DNA of 41,113 nucleotides from a virus, in the IMG/VR virus record IMGVR_UViG_3300024319_000619, positions 1 through 41,113 of that record. One strand, 5' to 3'. The notes beneath the pieces are model-generated. The model ran no database searches, was not told where the DNA came from, and saw nothing but the letters and a program-made list of their open reading frames with translations. The position numbers and the translations under genes were made by a program. Positions 14,087 through 22,431 of the stretch are shown here, piece after piece; position 1 is the first letter of the stretch; every line of letters begins with the position of its first letter.

Positions 14087-16238
14087 GAACTGTCTGACCC
14101 ACTTTCTCGATATCGAATCTCTCTTCGAGATTGATAACCCATATCTTTCCACCACCGCGCCCCTCTGACCTTACAGGTCTGACGCTGGTGTTGGACTTGG
14201 TAGTTTCCTCCATCGTGCACATCCCACGTCGAACGAACTCGGGGTTGTTACTCCGACCGACTGCGCGTCCCTCGTTGAAACCCATCGTAGAGATAAGGAA
14301 CTCAGTCAGTGTCCCACGCCACTCAATGTCATCCGTGTAGTTCCTTGCCTGTTTGGCAAACCAGTCAACTAGCTCAGCCACACTACTGCGGCTTGAGTTG
14401 TCGTAGGCAGCCTCAGCGATCTTCTCGTCAATAAAGCTAACTACACCAAACCTAGCGGGACCGTCCATAATATCCTCATGTGGTTGGTGGTCTAGTAACC
14501 ATCGAGCGAAGTGTGGCAGTTCCTGCTCGATTATATCTTCCAAGACGTGGTTTGGCGGGAAGCTACTCGTCGCCTTGTCTGATATTCTCAGCGCCATAAT
14601 CTTATCACGGTTAGAAGAATCGAGGGCTGGAATAACCGACAGGCTATTAGCGTCTTCGTTAAGGGACATAATAACTCGCCCAGTCCAAGGCACAGACATA
14701 GCATCCGCATACTTAGCCATGTATTCCATACGAGGGTTGGCTACAGCACGCTTGATAAGCTCGGTGGCTTTTAGCTGGTCTTGGAACGAAGCAGCCGAAG
14801 TGGTATCGTCTACCACCCATGCTGCAACTCGAGCTAGGTCCTTGTTGAACTGACTGATGCCACTGAGGTATTCACTCGCATCAGAGAAGCCGCCGACTAA
14901 TGCAGCGATAACTTTGTTTGACAACAGAGACTTCCCTTTGTTGGTAGGACCCACTAACAATAGAGCTTGCCCTTGAGTTAGCTGGTGGTTCATCACGGCA
15001 ATATAGAACCGCTGTAGCCAAGCAAAAAAGTATTCTACCGTAGGCCGCTGATCAGCACTATTGGCAAACAACTGGTGTAGCCACTCGTGTATAAAAGGCC
15101 ACTTACTAATGTCACCATCACTGTCCGCTTGCGTGGGGCACAGGCAAGCCGTATTGAGAATACGATTTGAGTTAAACTCCACGATTCGATCTGTGGAGAA
15201 GATGACAGGGGCTATATCATTTACTCGGTTCACGTTGCAGATGGCTAGAATAGCCTCGTCAATCTCCGAAGTGTTTTTGCCTTTGCTGGGCTTCTGAGAG
15301 AAACCAGCCTTCTTGAGCTCACGCATTACCTGCGCCTCATTGATGCTGACTGCTTGTCCATAGCTCATCTTGTAGTAGCTCTTACCGTTATACCAATAGT
15401 CGTCAAGCAAGCTACCTACTTTTTCTTGCTCATAATCTTGCACGAATTTACGTCCAAAGATCTCAGCCCATGTAACAAACCCTTTACCTGCACGGTCGGA
15501 ATAACAGACAATACCATCTTCAACAACCTGACAACCATCCCTCTCAATGCCATCATTGATCCAGAACAGGGGTCCACGTTGCCCAACTTCAAATGGGTTG
15601 GTCCACCTAGCTGGGAATCTGCTTTCTACCTCAGCCGCAACGACGTCGATTGGGATAACCACATCACCAGATCGGGGGGCTTGTGCGGACGCTGCTTTGA
15701 TAGCTGCGGTTTGTGTCACAGACTTAGGTAGGGAAACCCCAATCTGCTTCCAGTTTGTCCCCAAGTCAAAATACTGGGACGACTTCATGGACGTGCTATC
15801 AAAACCTGCATGTAGCTTTTGCAGTGTCAGGATTCGCGCTATCTGTTTCATGAACGCTGGGAACATTTCATCAGACGTAGGGACAGGTGATTCAAACTCC
15901 CATACTAGACGCATGTACCCACTGTGTGTTTGTGAAATCCATGTCGGTGTGTATGCCGCCTTTTCTAGGACATCTTCAATTGCGCTCCAGTCTACCGCTG
16001 CATCATAGTCACCTACGACACCATAGATCAAGCGGGGTGGGTTATCAACTCCGACACGCTCCCGTGGAGAATCCGCTTCTACGGTATTGTAAAAGACATG
16101 CTTGGTGGACGGCTCAGCTGACCACTTACGGTGATCCGATTTGGTTTTGTGGTGGGGGACTTTTGATTTTGTCTTGGACAAATCTTTGACAATGGTGATG
16201 TCGGAACTTCTTAGATTCTCAATGTAAAAATATTTCAT
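14061..16238 (-). CDS. Primase-helicase: archaeo-eukaryotic-type primase region plus SF3-like helicase
   Basis: A 725-residue protein. The N-terminal part has an AEP-like pair of motifs: VVGDYDA with Asp77 and Asp79, and QTHSGYMRLVW with His105. The C-terminal part is a superfamily-3-like ATPase of the D5/DUF5906 type: Walker A GPTNKGKS at residues 430-437, Walker B WVVDDT around 474-479, then a VIMSLNED sensor. Such proteins unwind DNA and make primers at phage replication forks. The start lies four bases after the stop of the polymerase gene, and it is the last gene of the leftward operon. A missing third primase Asp would make the primase half inactive; this cannot be settled by eye. The 3' end overlaps the convergent neck gene. 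Confidence 0.8.
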   Translation of the reverse strand: MKYFYIENLRSSDITIVKDLSKTKSKVPHHKTKSDHRKWSAEPSTKHVFYNTVEADSPRERVGVDNPPRLIYGVVGDYDAAVDWSAIEDVLEKAAYTPTWISQTHSGYMRLVWEFESPVPTSDEMFPAFMKQIARILTLQKLHAGFDSTSMKSSQYFDLGTNWKQIGVSLPKSVTQTAAIKAASAQAPRSGDVVIPIDVVAAEVESRFPARWTNPFEVGQRGPLFWINDGIERDGCQVVEDGIVCYSDRAGKGFVTWAEIFGRKFVQDYEQEKVGSLLDDYWYNGKSYYKMSYGQAVSINEAQVMRELKKAGFSQKPSKGKNTSEIDEAILAICNVNRVNDIAPVIFSTDRIVEFNSNRILNTACLCPTQADSDGDISKWPFIHEWLHQLFANSADQRPTVEYFFAWLQRFYIAVMNHQLTQGQALLLVGPTNKGKSLLSNKVIAALVGGFSDASEYLSGISQFNKDLARVAAWVVDDTTSAASFQDQLKATELIKRAVANPRMEYMAKYADAMSVPWTGRVIMSLNEDANSLSVIPALDSSNRDKIMALRISDKATSSFPPNHVLEDIIEQELPHFARWLLDHQPHEDIMDGPARFGVVSFIDEKIAEAAYDNSSRSSVAELVDWFAKQARNYTDDIEWRGTLTEFLISTMGFNEGRAVGRSNNPEFVRRGMCTMEETTKSNTSVRPVRSEGRGGGKIWVINLEERFDIEKVGQTVPTSSLAQT
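14105..14132. terminator. Small overlapping inverted repeats at the convergent gene ends
   Basis: AATCTC (14116-14121) and GAGATT (14127-14132) form a 6-bp stem with a 5-base loop. TCTCGA (14105-14110) and TCGAGA (14125-14130) are an alternative pairing, and 14107-14116 is a 10-bp palindrome. They lie inside the end of the primase gene. No T-run follows, so a terminator role is weakly supported. Confidence 0.25.
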
Positions 16239-16242
16239 GGTC

Positions 16243-18030
16243 TTATTTCTCGTAGTGTTTCAGGACAGAACCCTCAGCGGACAGTGGGATGTTTGGTATC
16301 CACGGTGGCGGCTCCGACATTATTCTTACCACATCGCTCAAAGCCTCGGAAGCATTTTCGTCATCAACCTCTAAAATAACTTCATCGTGAACGTGGAACA
16401 GGAGTTTATATCCAGCCTTATCAAGTGCCACCATCATGCCAGCAAATATGTCGCGGGCTAAACCCTGTGCTAAGTTATCAGTTATCAAACCCTGCCAGAT
16501 CCTGACATCAACTCGGCGCGAGTGCTTAATAATCTGAGTGATGTTCTCTGGATACCCAAACCTACCTTTGACTAGCTTGGGCTTACCATACTTAATTTGC
16601 CTGAGGGGCAAGTCTTCCGCATGGTCTTTTCGTTCACAGTTTCTGTCATCCAGCTGGTGATACCCATTTAGGTTTTCCTTGAGGGTGTCCCATAACTTAA
16701 CAACTTTTTTCATCTTGGCTCGGTAGAGGTCAATTGCGGATTGTGAATCTTCCTCACTGTAACCATATGCTGCTGCGAAGGCTTTCGGACCTGCCATAAA
16801 CCCAGCGCCCAATACAATTGCTTTTACTAAGTTTCTTGTGTCTGGGTCCTCAACCCTGAGAGATCCTTTAGCTGGATCCCACATGTCAAATTCTATGGCA
16901 AATGCCTCGTAGATGTCATCAGACTGTTCAACAGTTTTAAGCATGTCCCAATCCTCTGCTAACCACAGTAGCGTCCGCACCTCAATCTGAGACAAGTCAA
17001 CTACGACTAGCTTCTTGCCTTCAGGGGCACAGATTAGTTTGCGTAGATCGGCCCCGAACATTTCTTTTCGGGGCAGGTTCTGTAGGTTAAAGTTACCGCC
17101 ACCCCCTGAGAAGCGACCAGTGTGTGCCCCAAAATACATTATGTTTCCGTAATAGCGACCGTCTGGCATCGTGGCACAATCAATAGCTTCCAACTTCTTA
17201 AGTAAGGAGTTGATCCTACGCCACTCAGATACCGCCTGAATCCACTTATACTTCTGCCCATGCTCCTTAATCCATTCCTGTGCCTTAATGTCTGTTTTTG
17301 CTAGAGAGGCTGGTGGCTCTATGCCCATCTTCCGACATTCTTCATTGAAGGCTTTTCTCGATAGGGTCGGCTTCTCACCAAGCCATGGTATGTTAGCCTC
17401 CGCATCAAACAAGTATTGCTTAACACGTTCTTGTGCCATCTTGAGCTCTTCTTGATCAATGGGTATGCCACGTTGTAGAGCCTCCCTATTGACACGGCTG
17501 ATTTCTCTTTCGTGCTCTGGCCACTCGTCACCTATTTTCTGCCACAGCTGTAGGCAGAGACGTGAGTCTACTAATGCATATTCGGAGACCTCCGCCTGAA
17601 ACTCTGGTGTCATGTTTTCCCAGAGCTTTCCTTTCATGTTGTCTCGGGTGGACTTGTCTGGCTTAACTCCGAGTGCATATTCTGAAGCACCAGCGAGGTT
17701 CCTTGGTATACCAACATAAGCCGCAAGATCTGCTGTGCAGTGCCATGCGGAGTATTTGACATCGGGCCACCAGCCTTGTGTGGTCCCATACTTGTAAAGT
17801 GTTTCATCAAAAGATGCATTGTGGGCGAGGACAACATTGTCAATTAGCATATCCCAATCGAAGTCTTTGGGGTGACCAACAAATTCGTATCCATCATCGC
17901 CGACAACCGAGACCATATAGGCATCAAATTCGTGGTGTGAGAAGTAGCCCAAGGGGCCGAGTGTTCTGATACTACAGTCGTTGCTGTAAAATGTCTCAAA
18001 ATCTAACGCGTAAGTAATTTTATTATTCAT
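16243..18030 (-). CDS. polA: Family A DNA polymerase with 3'-5' exonuclease
   Basis: A 595-residue phage replicative polymerase. The exonuclease half has Exo I DFET (Asp10, Glu12), Exo II NASFD (Asn71, Asp75) and Exo III Y-x3-D (Tyr151, Asp155). The polymerase half has motif A VVVDLSQIEVR (Asp345), motif B RNLVKAIVLGAGF (Arg399, Lys403) and motif C HVHDE (Asp549, Glu550). In motif B the residue aligned to E. coli Phe762 is Leu407, and the usual Tyr766 is Phe. There is no 5'-3' exonuclease domain. The ATG at 18030 is chosen because the upstream in-frame ATG at 18111 would translate a strong hairpin and adds nothing conserved. The small gene before it ends about 100 bases upstream across that palindrome, so expression could be tuned there. 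Confidence 0.93.
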   Translation of the reverse strand: MNNKITYALDFETFYSNDCSIRTLGPLGYFSHHEFDAYMVSVVGDDGYEFVGHPKDFDWDMLIDNVVLAHNASFDETLYKYGTTQGWWPDVKYSAWHCTADLAAYVGIPRNLAGASEYALGVKPDKSTRDNMKGKLWENMTPEFQAEVSEYALVDSRLCLQLWQKIGDEWPEHEREISRVNREALQRGIPIDQEELKMAQERVKQYLFDAEANIPWLGEKPTLSRKAFNEECRKMGIEPPASLAKTDIKAQEWIKEHGQKYKWIQAVSEWRRINSLLKKLEAIDCATMPDGRYYGNIMYFGAHTGRFSGGGGNFNLQNLPRKEMFGADLRKLICAPEGKKLVVVDLSQIEVRTLLWLAEDWDMLKTVEQSDDIYEAFAIEFDMWDPAKGSLRVEDPDTRNLVKAIVLGAGFMAGPKAFAAAYGYSEEDSQSAIDLYRAKMKKVVKLWDTLKENLNGYHQLDDRNCERKDHAEDLPLRQIKYGKPKLVKGRFGYPENITQIIKHSRRVDVRIWQGLITDNLAQGLARDIFAGMMVALDKAGYKLLFHVHDEVILEVDDENASEALSDVVRIMSEPPPWIPNIPLSAEGSVLKHYEK

Positions 18031-18070
18031 ATTTTTGGTGTGTGCCGTGATTGTAATTTGGCATAAATTT

Positions 18071-18104
18071 ACCCACACCCCCATGACGTCATAGGGGTGT
18101 GGGT
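18071..18104. promoter_or_regulatory. 34-bp near-perfect palindrome before the polymerase gene
   Basis: ACCCACACCCC (18071-18081) pairs with GGGGTGTGGGT (18094-18104), and the centre ATGACGTCAT is itself palindromic; 16 of 17 pairs match, with one C-A mismatch at 18082/18093. It lies in the leader of the polymerase gene. No T-run follows in the leftward direction (AAATTTATG follows), so it is more likely an operator, an RNA processing site or an attenuator than a simple terminator. Confidence 0.7.
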
Positions 18105-18128
18105 GGGTCATGTATATTAAACTAGGGA

Positions 18129-18311
18129 TTACTCCTCTAGTGAAAGCTCTTCTTGGATATCAAAGAGCCCTTTGGCTTTCTCGAAGGCGTCAATGATAAC
18201 GACCGTGCGAGCGTAATGTTCTTGCAGAGTTTTGATGTTGTCATCGAGATCTGAGAGCATTTTATTGGCGGTTGCAATCTCCTCAGAGATCACGTCTAAA
18301 TGGGAACTCAT
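18129..18311 (-). CDS. Small coiled-coil protein of unknown function
   Basis: A 60-residue acidic protein (MSSHLDVISEEIATANKMLSDLDD...), predicted by eye to be one long helix with heptad-like hydrophobics (IATANKMLSDLDDNIKTLQEHYARTVVIIDAF) and an acidic tail (IQEELSLEE). No family recognised. The ATG at 18311 is preferred over 18347 because it follows the previous stop (18316) by four bases instead of overlapping it by 32. The position between a possible ssDNA-binding protein and the polymerase suggests a replication accessory role, which is only inference. Confidence 0.65.
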   Translation of the reverse strand: MSSHLDVISEEIATANKMLSDLDDNIKTLQEHYARTVVIIDAFEKAKGLFDIQEELSLEE

Positions 18312-18315
18312 ACAA

Positions 18316-18966
18316 CTATGCTTGGAATGAGTTTGCGAAGTCTGCAACTGCTTCTGGGACGTGCTCTTTAGTCACACTGAGGGTCGGGACATACCATGAG
18401 TATTTACCCTTGCTCATGATCTGAGACTCAAAGTTCCATAGACGGCTGTTCAGAGGTAGCCCACGGTTGAAAGCAGCAAACGTCATAAGGCTTTTATAGG
18501 TCTTACGATATGCATCCTTCTGGACGTAGATCTTTCCGATACAGTAGTTGTTGTCACCAATTGGGAAGGGGAACGCATCATCATCCGTATTACCTTCTGG
18601 TTGGGCAAACATAAGAATTAGCTCGGCAAATTCTAGAATTTGATATTCTGAATCTATCTTAAGCTGTTCCATCTCTTGCTTTGTTCCTACGATCCGAGGC
18701 ATCTCATCCGAGTCGAAGTCGATGTCCTCTTTCCATTTCTTAATTGCACCGAGGATGATGCAATGTCCTTTAGTCTCCCGAGGTAAGATCTCGTGGGTCT
18801 TATCTAGGATAAGACTTCCGTGATCAAAGTCCCCAGTGGACATTTTCTGCACGACGTTAAGTCGTGGGATATCGATATCGTCGGCATCGATAGTAAGTTC
18901 TTGTCCGACGGTAGTGACAGCTGTGGTTGTTGCTGCTTCAATTTCTTCTTCTTTTGCTTTTGGCAT
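18316..18966 (-). CDS. Conserved phage protein, candidate ssDNA-binding protein
   Basis: A 216-residue acidic protein. After a charged N-terminus (MPKAKEEEIEAATT) comes DIDIPRLNVVQKMSTGDFDHGSLILD and CIILGAIKKWKEDIDF, a layout (IPxLxxxQ near the N-terminus, a Gly-rich strand, then a beta-rich core) seen in phage proteins of replication and recombination modules that are sometimes called ssDNA-binding. There are no catalytic motifs and no clear OB-fold signature. The start at 18966 follows the nuclease stop (18995) by 28 bases; a perfect TATAAT lies three bases before this ATG, but no -35 box was found. An earlier in-frame ATG at 19110 lies inside the nuclease gene and gives a basic, unlikely extension. 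Confidence 0.5.
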   Translation of the reverse strand: MPKAKEEEIEAATTTAVTTVGQELTIDADDIDIPRLNVVQKMSTGDFDHGSLILDKTHEILPRETKGHCIILGAIKKWKEDIDFDSDEMPRIVGTKQEMEQLKIDSEYQILEFAELILMFAQPEGNTDDDAFPFPIGDNNYCIGKIYVQKDAYRKTYKSLMTFAAFNRGLPLNSRLWNFESQIMSKGKYSWYVPTLSVTKEHVPEAVADFANSFQA

Positions 18967-18994
18967 ATTATTATATGGTTTATTGTTTTTTGGT

Positions 18995-20128
18995 TTAGCG
19001 GAGCGTGAATCGCTCCTTTTGTTTTTCGAGGGCACCTGCGTCTTTGCAAGTGTCCAGAAATTCTGCGGACTTCTGTCCTTTTTCGCCTTTGTCTGCGGTC
19101 TCACCGACAAGCTTAGCTGTCTTAGTTACTGCAAATGTGGCGCTGTCTAAAAGCTCATCAGTATCAACACCCATGTCGGAGGCGATCTTAATGAACTTGT
19201 GGTTGTCTACGACTTTGGTAGGAGCTCCCATAGATGAGAGTCGAAGGGATGGGAACTCAGCACCTTCGTGCGCCATTTCCATAGCTCGGGCGCGTAGGCG
19301 TTTGGCCCACGCTTCTACGATCTTCGAGATGTTCCAGAGTTCCTCAATGGATGCTGGATCATCAACAGCTTCAATGTCTATGTTTGTGAAGTCCTTGCGT
19401 TGTAAGTTAGAAGCCACATCCAGAACGAGACCACCTAAAGCGGGGCAACGATCTTCATGGCGACAGAACCTACAATTCTGGGTAGGGTTACACTCCCCAG
19501 CTGGGGGGCATTGACCACCACCCCACATGGGACGGACACGTTCACCTTCCTTAATGACATTACCGAGAACCTCAATAAGGTCAGGTAGTTCAGTTCTTAC
19601 AAAAGAACCGAGTAATGGTAATGAACCTCGTTGAGGAACATAGAACGCAAACATAATGGTCTCCAGATCAGGGAACTTTTGAAACACCCCAATGGTATAT
19701 GCAATCGCTTGCATGTTCTCATGGGGTTTATCTATGGTGCTGATACCTGTCTTGTAATCCGCAAGGACTCCAAACTTACCATCTGATGATATACTCAGTC
19801 GGTCACAGGTGCCATAGGTTTGGGTTTCACCCAGATCTACGTCAACTTGCACTTCGTAGAACTCAGTGCGCTCGTCATCTGGTGGGAACGCATCAGCGAG
19901 AAACTCGTCTTCCATATCCGCACAGCGGTTATATAGATCCAGTTCCTCTTCGTTGTGTAATGCTGCTGGATCGCGCACTTCCAGTGCCTCGTGGATACGA
20001 GTACCCATTTCAGCGGCTGGAGATGAACCATCCTTGCCGTGGTAAGCAGCACACCCAGCCACATACTTCAGGGAAGATGGGCTGAACTCTGCGTGACCTC
20101 GGTCAGCGTGTGGCTGCTGCGTTGACAT
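18995..20128 (-). CDS. PD-(D/E)XK nuclease with Fe-S cysteines (Cas4/RecB-like, DUF2800 type)
   Basis: A 377-residue protein of the RecB nuclease family. Motifs: GTRIHE (His46), TYGTCDRL (Asp109), ADYKTG (Asp124, Lys126) and PHENMQAIAY (Gln140, Tyr144). One cysteine near the N-terminus (Cys26) and a C-x2-C-x5-C cluster (Cys219, Cys222, Cys228) fit the 4Fe-4S arrangement of Cas4 and AddB nucleases. Such phage enzymes act as exonucleases in recombination and DNA end processing, which fits the neighbouring resolvase, helicase and possible ssDNA-binding protein. The start overlaps the stop of the 55-residue gene by one base. No Cas1, Cas2 or repeat array is present, so this is not part of a CRISPR locus. 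Confidence 0.82.
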   Translation of the reverse strand: MSTQQPHADRGHAEFSPSSLKYVAGCAAYHGKDGSSPAAEMGTRIHEALEVRDPAALHNEEELDLYNRCADMEDEFLADAFPPDDERTEFYEVQVDVDLGETQTYGTCDRLSISSDGKFGVLADYKTGISTIDKPHENMQAIAYTIGVFQKFPDLETIMFAFYVPQRGSLPLLGSFVRTELPDLIEVLGNVIKEGERVRPMWGGGQCPPAGECNPTQNCRFCRHEDRCPALGGLVLDVASNLQRKDFTNIDIEAVDDPASIEELWNISKIVEAWAKRLRARAMEMAHEGAEFPSLRLSSMGAPTKVVDNHKFIKIASDMGVDTDELLDSATFAVTKTAKLVGETADKGEKGQKSAEFLDTCKDAGALEKQKERFTLR

Positions 20129-20295
20129 TATCCTTTGTATGCGTCCTTTGCGCGTTGTACGATTTCGGAGTTTTCGAGATCACCCTTTTCATCACCTAAG
20201 GCAGTTCGGATGTCACTTACGAATTTAAGCAGCTCTTGCACAAACTGGTTTTTTAGGATTTCGTCGAGTTCGTTGTCTTTATTTTCTTCACTCAT
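20128..20295 (-). CDS. Small acidic helical protein, 55 residues
   Basis: A short frame starting MSEENKDNELDEILKNQ and ending RAKDAYKG. It fills the gap between the helicase stop (20310) and the nuclease start, and its TAA shares one base with the nuclease ATG, typical of translational coupling. The composition is acidic and amphipathic-helical, with no membrane segment or known motif. Tight packing makes it likely to be a true gene; the function is unknown. Confidence 0.65.
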   Translation of the reverse strand: MSEENKDNELDEILKNQFVQELLKFVSDIRTALGDEKGDLENSEIVQRAKDAYKG

Positions 20296-20309
20296 GGTGT
20301 TGTTTTGTT

Positions 20310-21614
20310 TTATTGGTTTTGGTTTTGGTTTTGCATTATTGCTAGGTTGTCGAGGCGACGTTGCATCGAAGACATTACTGCCTCCTCTACGCTGCCACTT
20401 GCGACGAGAATCTTCTGAAGTGCATCTGACTTCATGCCATTGCGATGGATACGTCCTAGAACTTGGACATGATCCTTGGCGGAGAACTGTGGGGATATTA
20501 AGCTGACACGTGGTCGGTCACCCTTGACATCATGCAGGGAGATGCCTGTGCCACCCGCTGCCGTGTTGACAACCACGCATGTGGTCTTGTCATCTCGGAA
20601 GTCATCGATGACCTGCTGGCGGTCGGACTTCTGCCCACCCTCGATACGGTCACAGCAAAGCTTCTCACATAGAGCCTCCACGGTCTCCTTAAAGCTGACG
20701 AAGATAACAACGGACAAACCCTCAAGCATCAGGTCTTCTGCCATCTCCACTAGGTCTGGGACTTTCAATGACTCCGCTAACTGGCGTGCACGTATGATGT
20801 TAACGATCACGTGCTCACTGTTCTCGACGGTGCCGTGCTCGATATACTGCTCCAGTATTTCAGGTGTGAGACCTAAGTCTTTGTAAGCCTTCTTAATCTT
20901 GGCAAGATTCTTAAATTGGATTGGCTCAACGAAGATACGGTTCTTTTTAAAGGCGTCTGGTAGATCCTGCACGGACAGTCGGTCAGTGCTTATGCCATAC
21001 ATGGCCGTCCTGAGCTCTTTAAGTTTGCTCTTTTTGACTAATCTCCACTGATTCCAGAAATCTTGTTCGCAACCAAAGTGCTTCATCCAGCCGAACCACG
21101 ACCTAAGTGGTGCTTGGGCTTTATTAAGATTGTGGAGATTTAGCATATAACCAATAGCCCTCATCTCGGTTGGGTCCTCAGCTGCGGTAGCTGACATCCC
21201 ATGGATCTGGTATCCTTGGTTAACAAGTGATAGGATCATTTGCGCGTTCTGGGTGTAAGGACCTTTGCACTTATGGATCTCGTCAACCAGAACTAGTGTG
21301 CCCATGGGTAGAATCCACTTCATGATATTCTTACCCTTCTTGGTCATCCACTTGGTTCGACCACCTCGGATCTTTTCGTAGTTAATTACGAATAGTGGCT
21401 CCACACCCATCTCCTTGAGCTCTCGCTCCCACGATGGTATGACTTGCTTCGGGCACAGGACAGCAACAGGGTGTCCTAATGATTTTGCTAACGCAGCGGC
21501 AACTACAGTTTTCCCAGTTCCAGCATCGCTGGTGTCTAGTGTGTTGCGTCCCTCCCGCTGGGTAATAGTGAAAAACTTATGCGCGTCTTCTTGCTTCGGG
21601 AATAGTGATTTCAT
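20310..21614 (-). CDS. SNF2-type superfamily 2 helicase / ATPase
   Basis: A 434-residue protein. Motif I is DAGTGKT at residues 30-36 (Gly-Thr-Gly-Lys-Thr loop), motif Ia AVLCPKQVIPSWERE, motif II LVDEIH at 109-114, motif III GMSATAAEDP at 139-148, and motif VI HVQVLGRIHRNG near residues 382-393. It resembles the compact SNF2-like helicases of phages, which are thought to remodel forks or protein-DNA complexes. The protein ends in a low-complexity NQNQNQ tail coded by repeated CAAAAC hexamers. It lies in the leftward operon between the resolvase and the nuclease. The 84-base gap before it contains TTGACG but no convincing -10 box. Confidence 0.85.
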   Translation of the reverse strand: MKSLFPKQEDAHKFFTITQREGRNTLDTSDAGTGKTVVAAALAKSLGHPVAVLCPKQVIPSWERELKEMGVEPLFVINYEKIRGGRTKWMTKKGKNIMKWILPMGTLVLVDEIHKCKGPYTQNAQMILSLVNQGYQIHGMSATAAEDPTEMRAIGYMLNLHNLNKAQAPLRSWFGWMKHFGCEQDFWNQWRLVKKSKLKELRTAMYGISTDRLSVQDLPDAFKKNRIFVEPIQFKNLAKIKKAYKDLGLTPEILEQYIEHGTVENSEHVIVNIIRARQLAESLKVPDLVEMAEDLMLEGLSVVIFVSFKETVEALCEKLCCDRIEGGQKSDRQQVIDDFRDDKTTCVVVNTAAGGTGISLHDVKGDRPRVSLISPQFSAKDHVQVLGRIHRNGMKSDALQKILVASGSVEEAVMSSMQRRLDNLAIMQNQNQNQ

Positions 21615-21698
21615 TTACTGGCTTCATGGTTTCTGATTTATTGTGATCAACACATACCAGCCCATATAAAAACCGTCAAATAAAATCTCAATTATTTT

Positions 21699-22193
21699 TT
21701 AATCTGCAAAGTGGATCTGATATTCTCTTGCTGCCATAAGGTAAGCATCCACAATCCCATCATGTGGTTTTTTGGAGCGTGGGGTTGCTAACCATTGCTC
21801 ATCGGGATACAGCTCTTTGGCCTTTGCCAGCGCATACTTCTTCGATTGCCCGCGTGGAAACTTGCCCAGCATATCTTTCTGCCACTGCCTCACAGACAGC
21901 CCTTCCCAAGGCCACGCCATGCCTGTGCACAACCCAGTGATTTGCCCATAGCACAATGCCATGGATCGCATGGACTGAGATGATGGCGCGTGATGCAGAG
22001 GCTCCTCGATGATAATATTGACGGGTGGTAGCTTGAATTCCAGCACCCAATCACGAAAACCGATCATGTCGAGCTCAGTCTTTTTCCCCACCTTGTGGCT
22101 GGGCAACCTCGTGTATCCTAGCACCGCACCATCCCAGCTGCTAATCGCAACCGCTGCTCCAGAGCAAGCCCCATTATCGACGCCTACTATCAC
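21699..22193 (-). CDS. RuvC-like Holliday-junction resolvase
   Basis: A 164-residue RNase H-fold nuclease. The acidic residues sit where expected: Asp6 in IVGVDNG, Glu63 or Glu64 in NIIIEEP, and Asp145 and Asp149 in PHDGIVDAYLMA. The enzyme cuts four-way DNA junctions; in phages it clears branched DNA before packaging and during recombination. The start is GTG at 22193, overlapping the previous gene by 20 bases. It is followed by the helicase after an 84-base gap. The length is usual for the family. Confidence 0.85.
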   Translation of the reverse strand: MIVGVDNGACSGAAVAISSWDGAVLGYTRLPSHKVGKKTELDMIGFRDWVLEFKLPPVNIIIEEPLHHAPSSQSMRSMALCYGQITGLCTGMAWPWEGLSVRQWQKDMLGKFPRGQSKKYALAKAKELYPDEQWLATPRSKKPHDGIVDAYLMAAREYQIHFAD

Positions 22194-22431
22194 TGACAGC
22201 TGGGAGGAAGTCTGCTTTGACTAGAACACCGTCGCCGTGCCATGGAGCAAATAAGTTATAGCCTTTCTCAAGACTCTGTAGGAATGAGATCTCTTTCCAT
22301 GTCGAGGGGATTACCCTGACAAAGTCTCCCGTGATCTGCTTAGCAGAGTAAAAGTAATCTAGGTTAGAGCGGATGCTCCCTTTGATGACGAAGGGGTTGG
22401 GCTCATGCGTGCGTGAGGCGAAGAATTTCAT
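22174..22431 (-). CDS. Unknown protein, 85 residues
   Basis: A small basic, aromatic-rich protein (MKFFASRTHEPNPFVIKGSIRSNLDYFY...) that I do not recognise. It has no membrane segment, no cysteine and no known motif. Its start overlaps the terminase small subunit stop by four bases and its end overlaps the resolvase start by 20 bases, so it is very probably translated. A role in DNA processing is suggested only by position. Confidence 0.65.
   Translation of the reverse strand: MKFFASRTHEPNPFVIKGSIRSNLDYFYSAKQITGDFVRVIPSTWKEISFLQSLEKGYNLFAPWHGDGVLVKADFLPAVSDSRRR

Noticed and set aside
18083-18092. TGACGTCA core as a eukaryotic CRE site
   Set aside because: The surrounding genes are those of a phage; the octamer is simply the centre of a palindrome.
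18031-18111. Upstream in-frame ATG at 18111 for the DNA polymerase
   Set aside because: The extra 27 residues are the translation of the 34-bp palindrome and show nothing of the exonuclease domain, which begins right after the ATG at 18030.
18967-19110. Start at 19110 for the possible ssDNA-binding protein
   Set aside because: It would overlap the nuclease gene by more than 100 bases and adds a basic tail of shadow-like composition; the ATG at 18966 fits the operon spacing.
21577-21627. 16-codon upstream frame (MKPVNEITIPEARRRA) overlapping the helicase start
   Set aside because: No convincing promoter or leader was found and the size is within chance.
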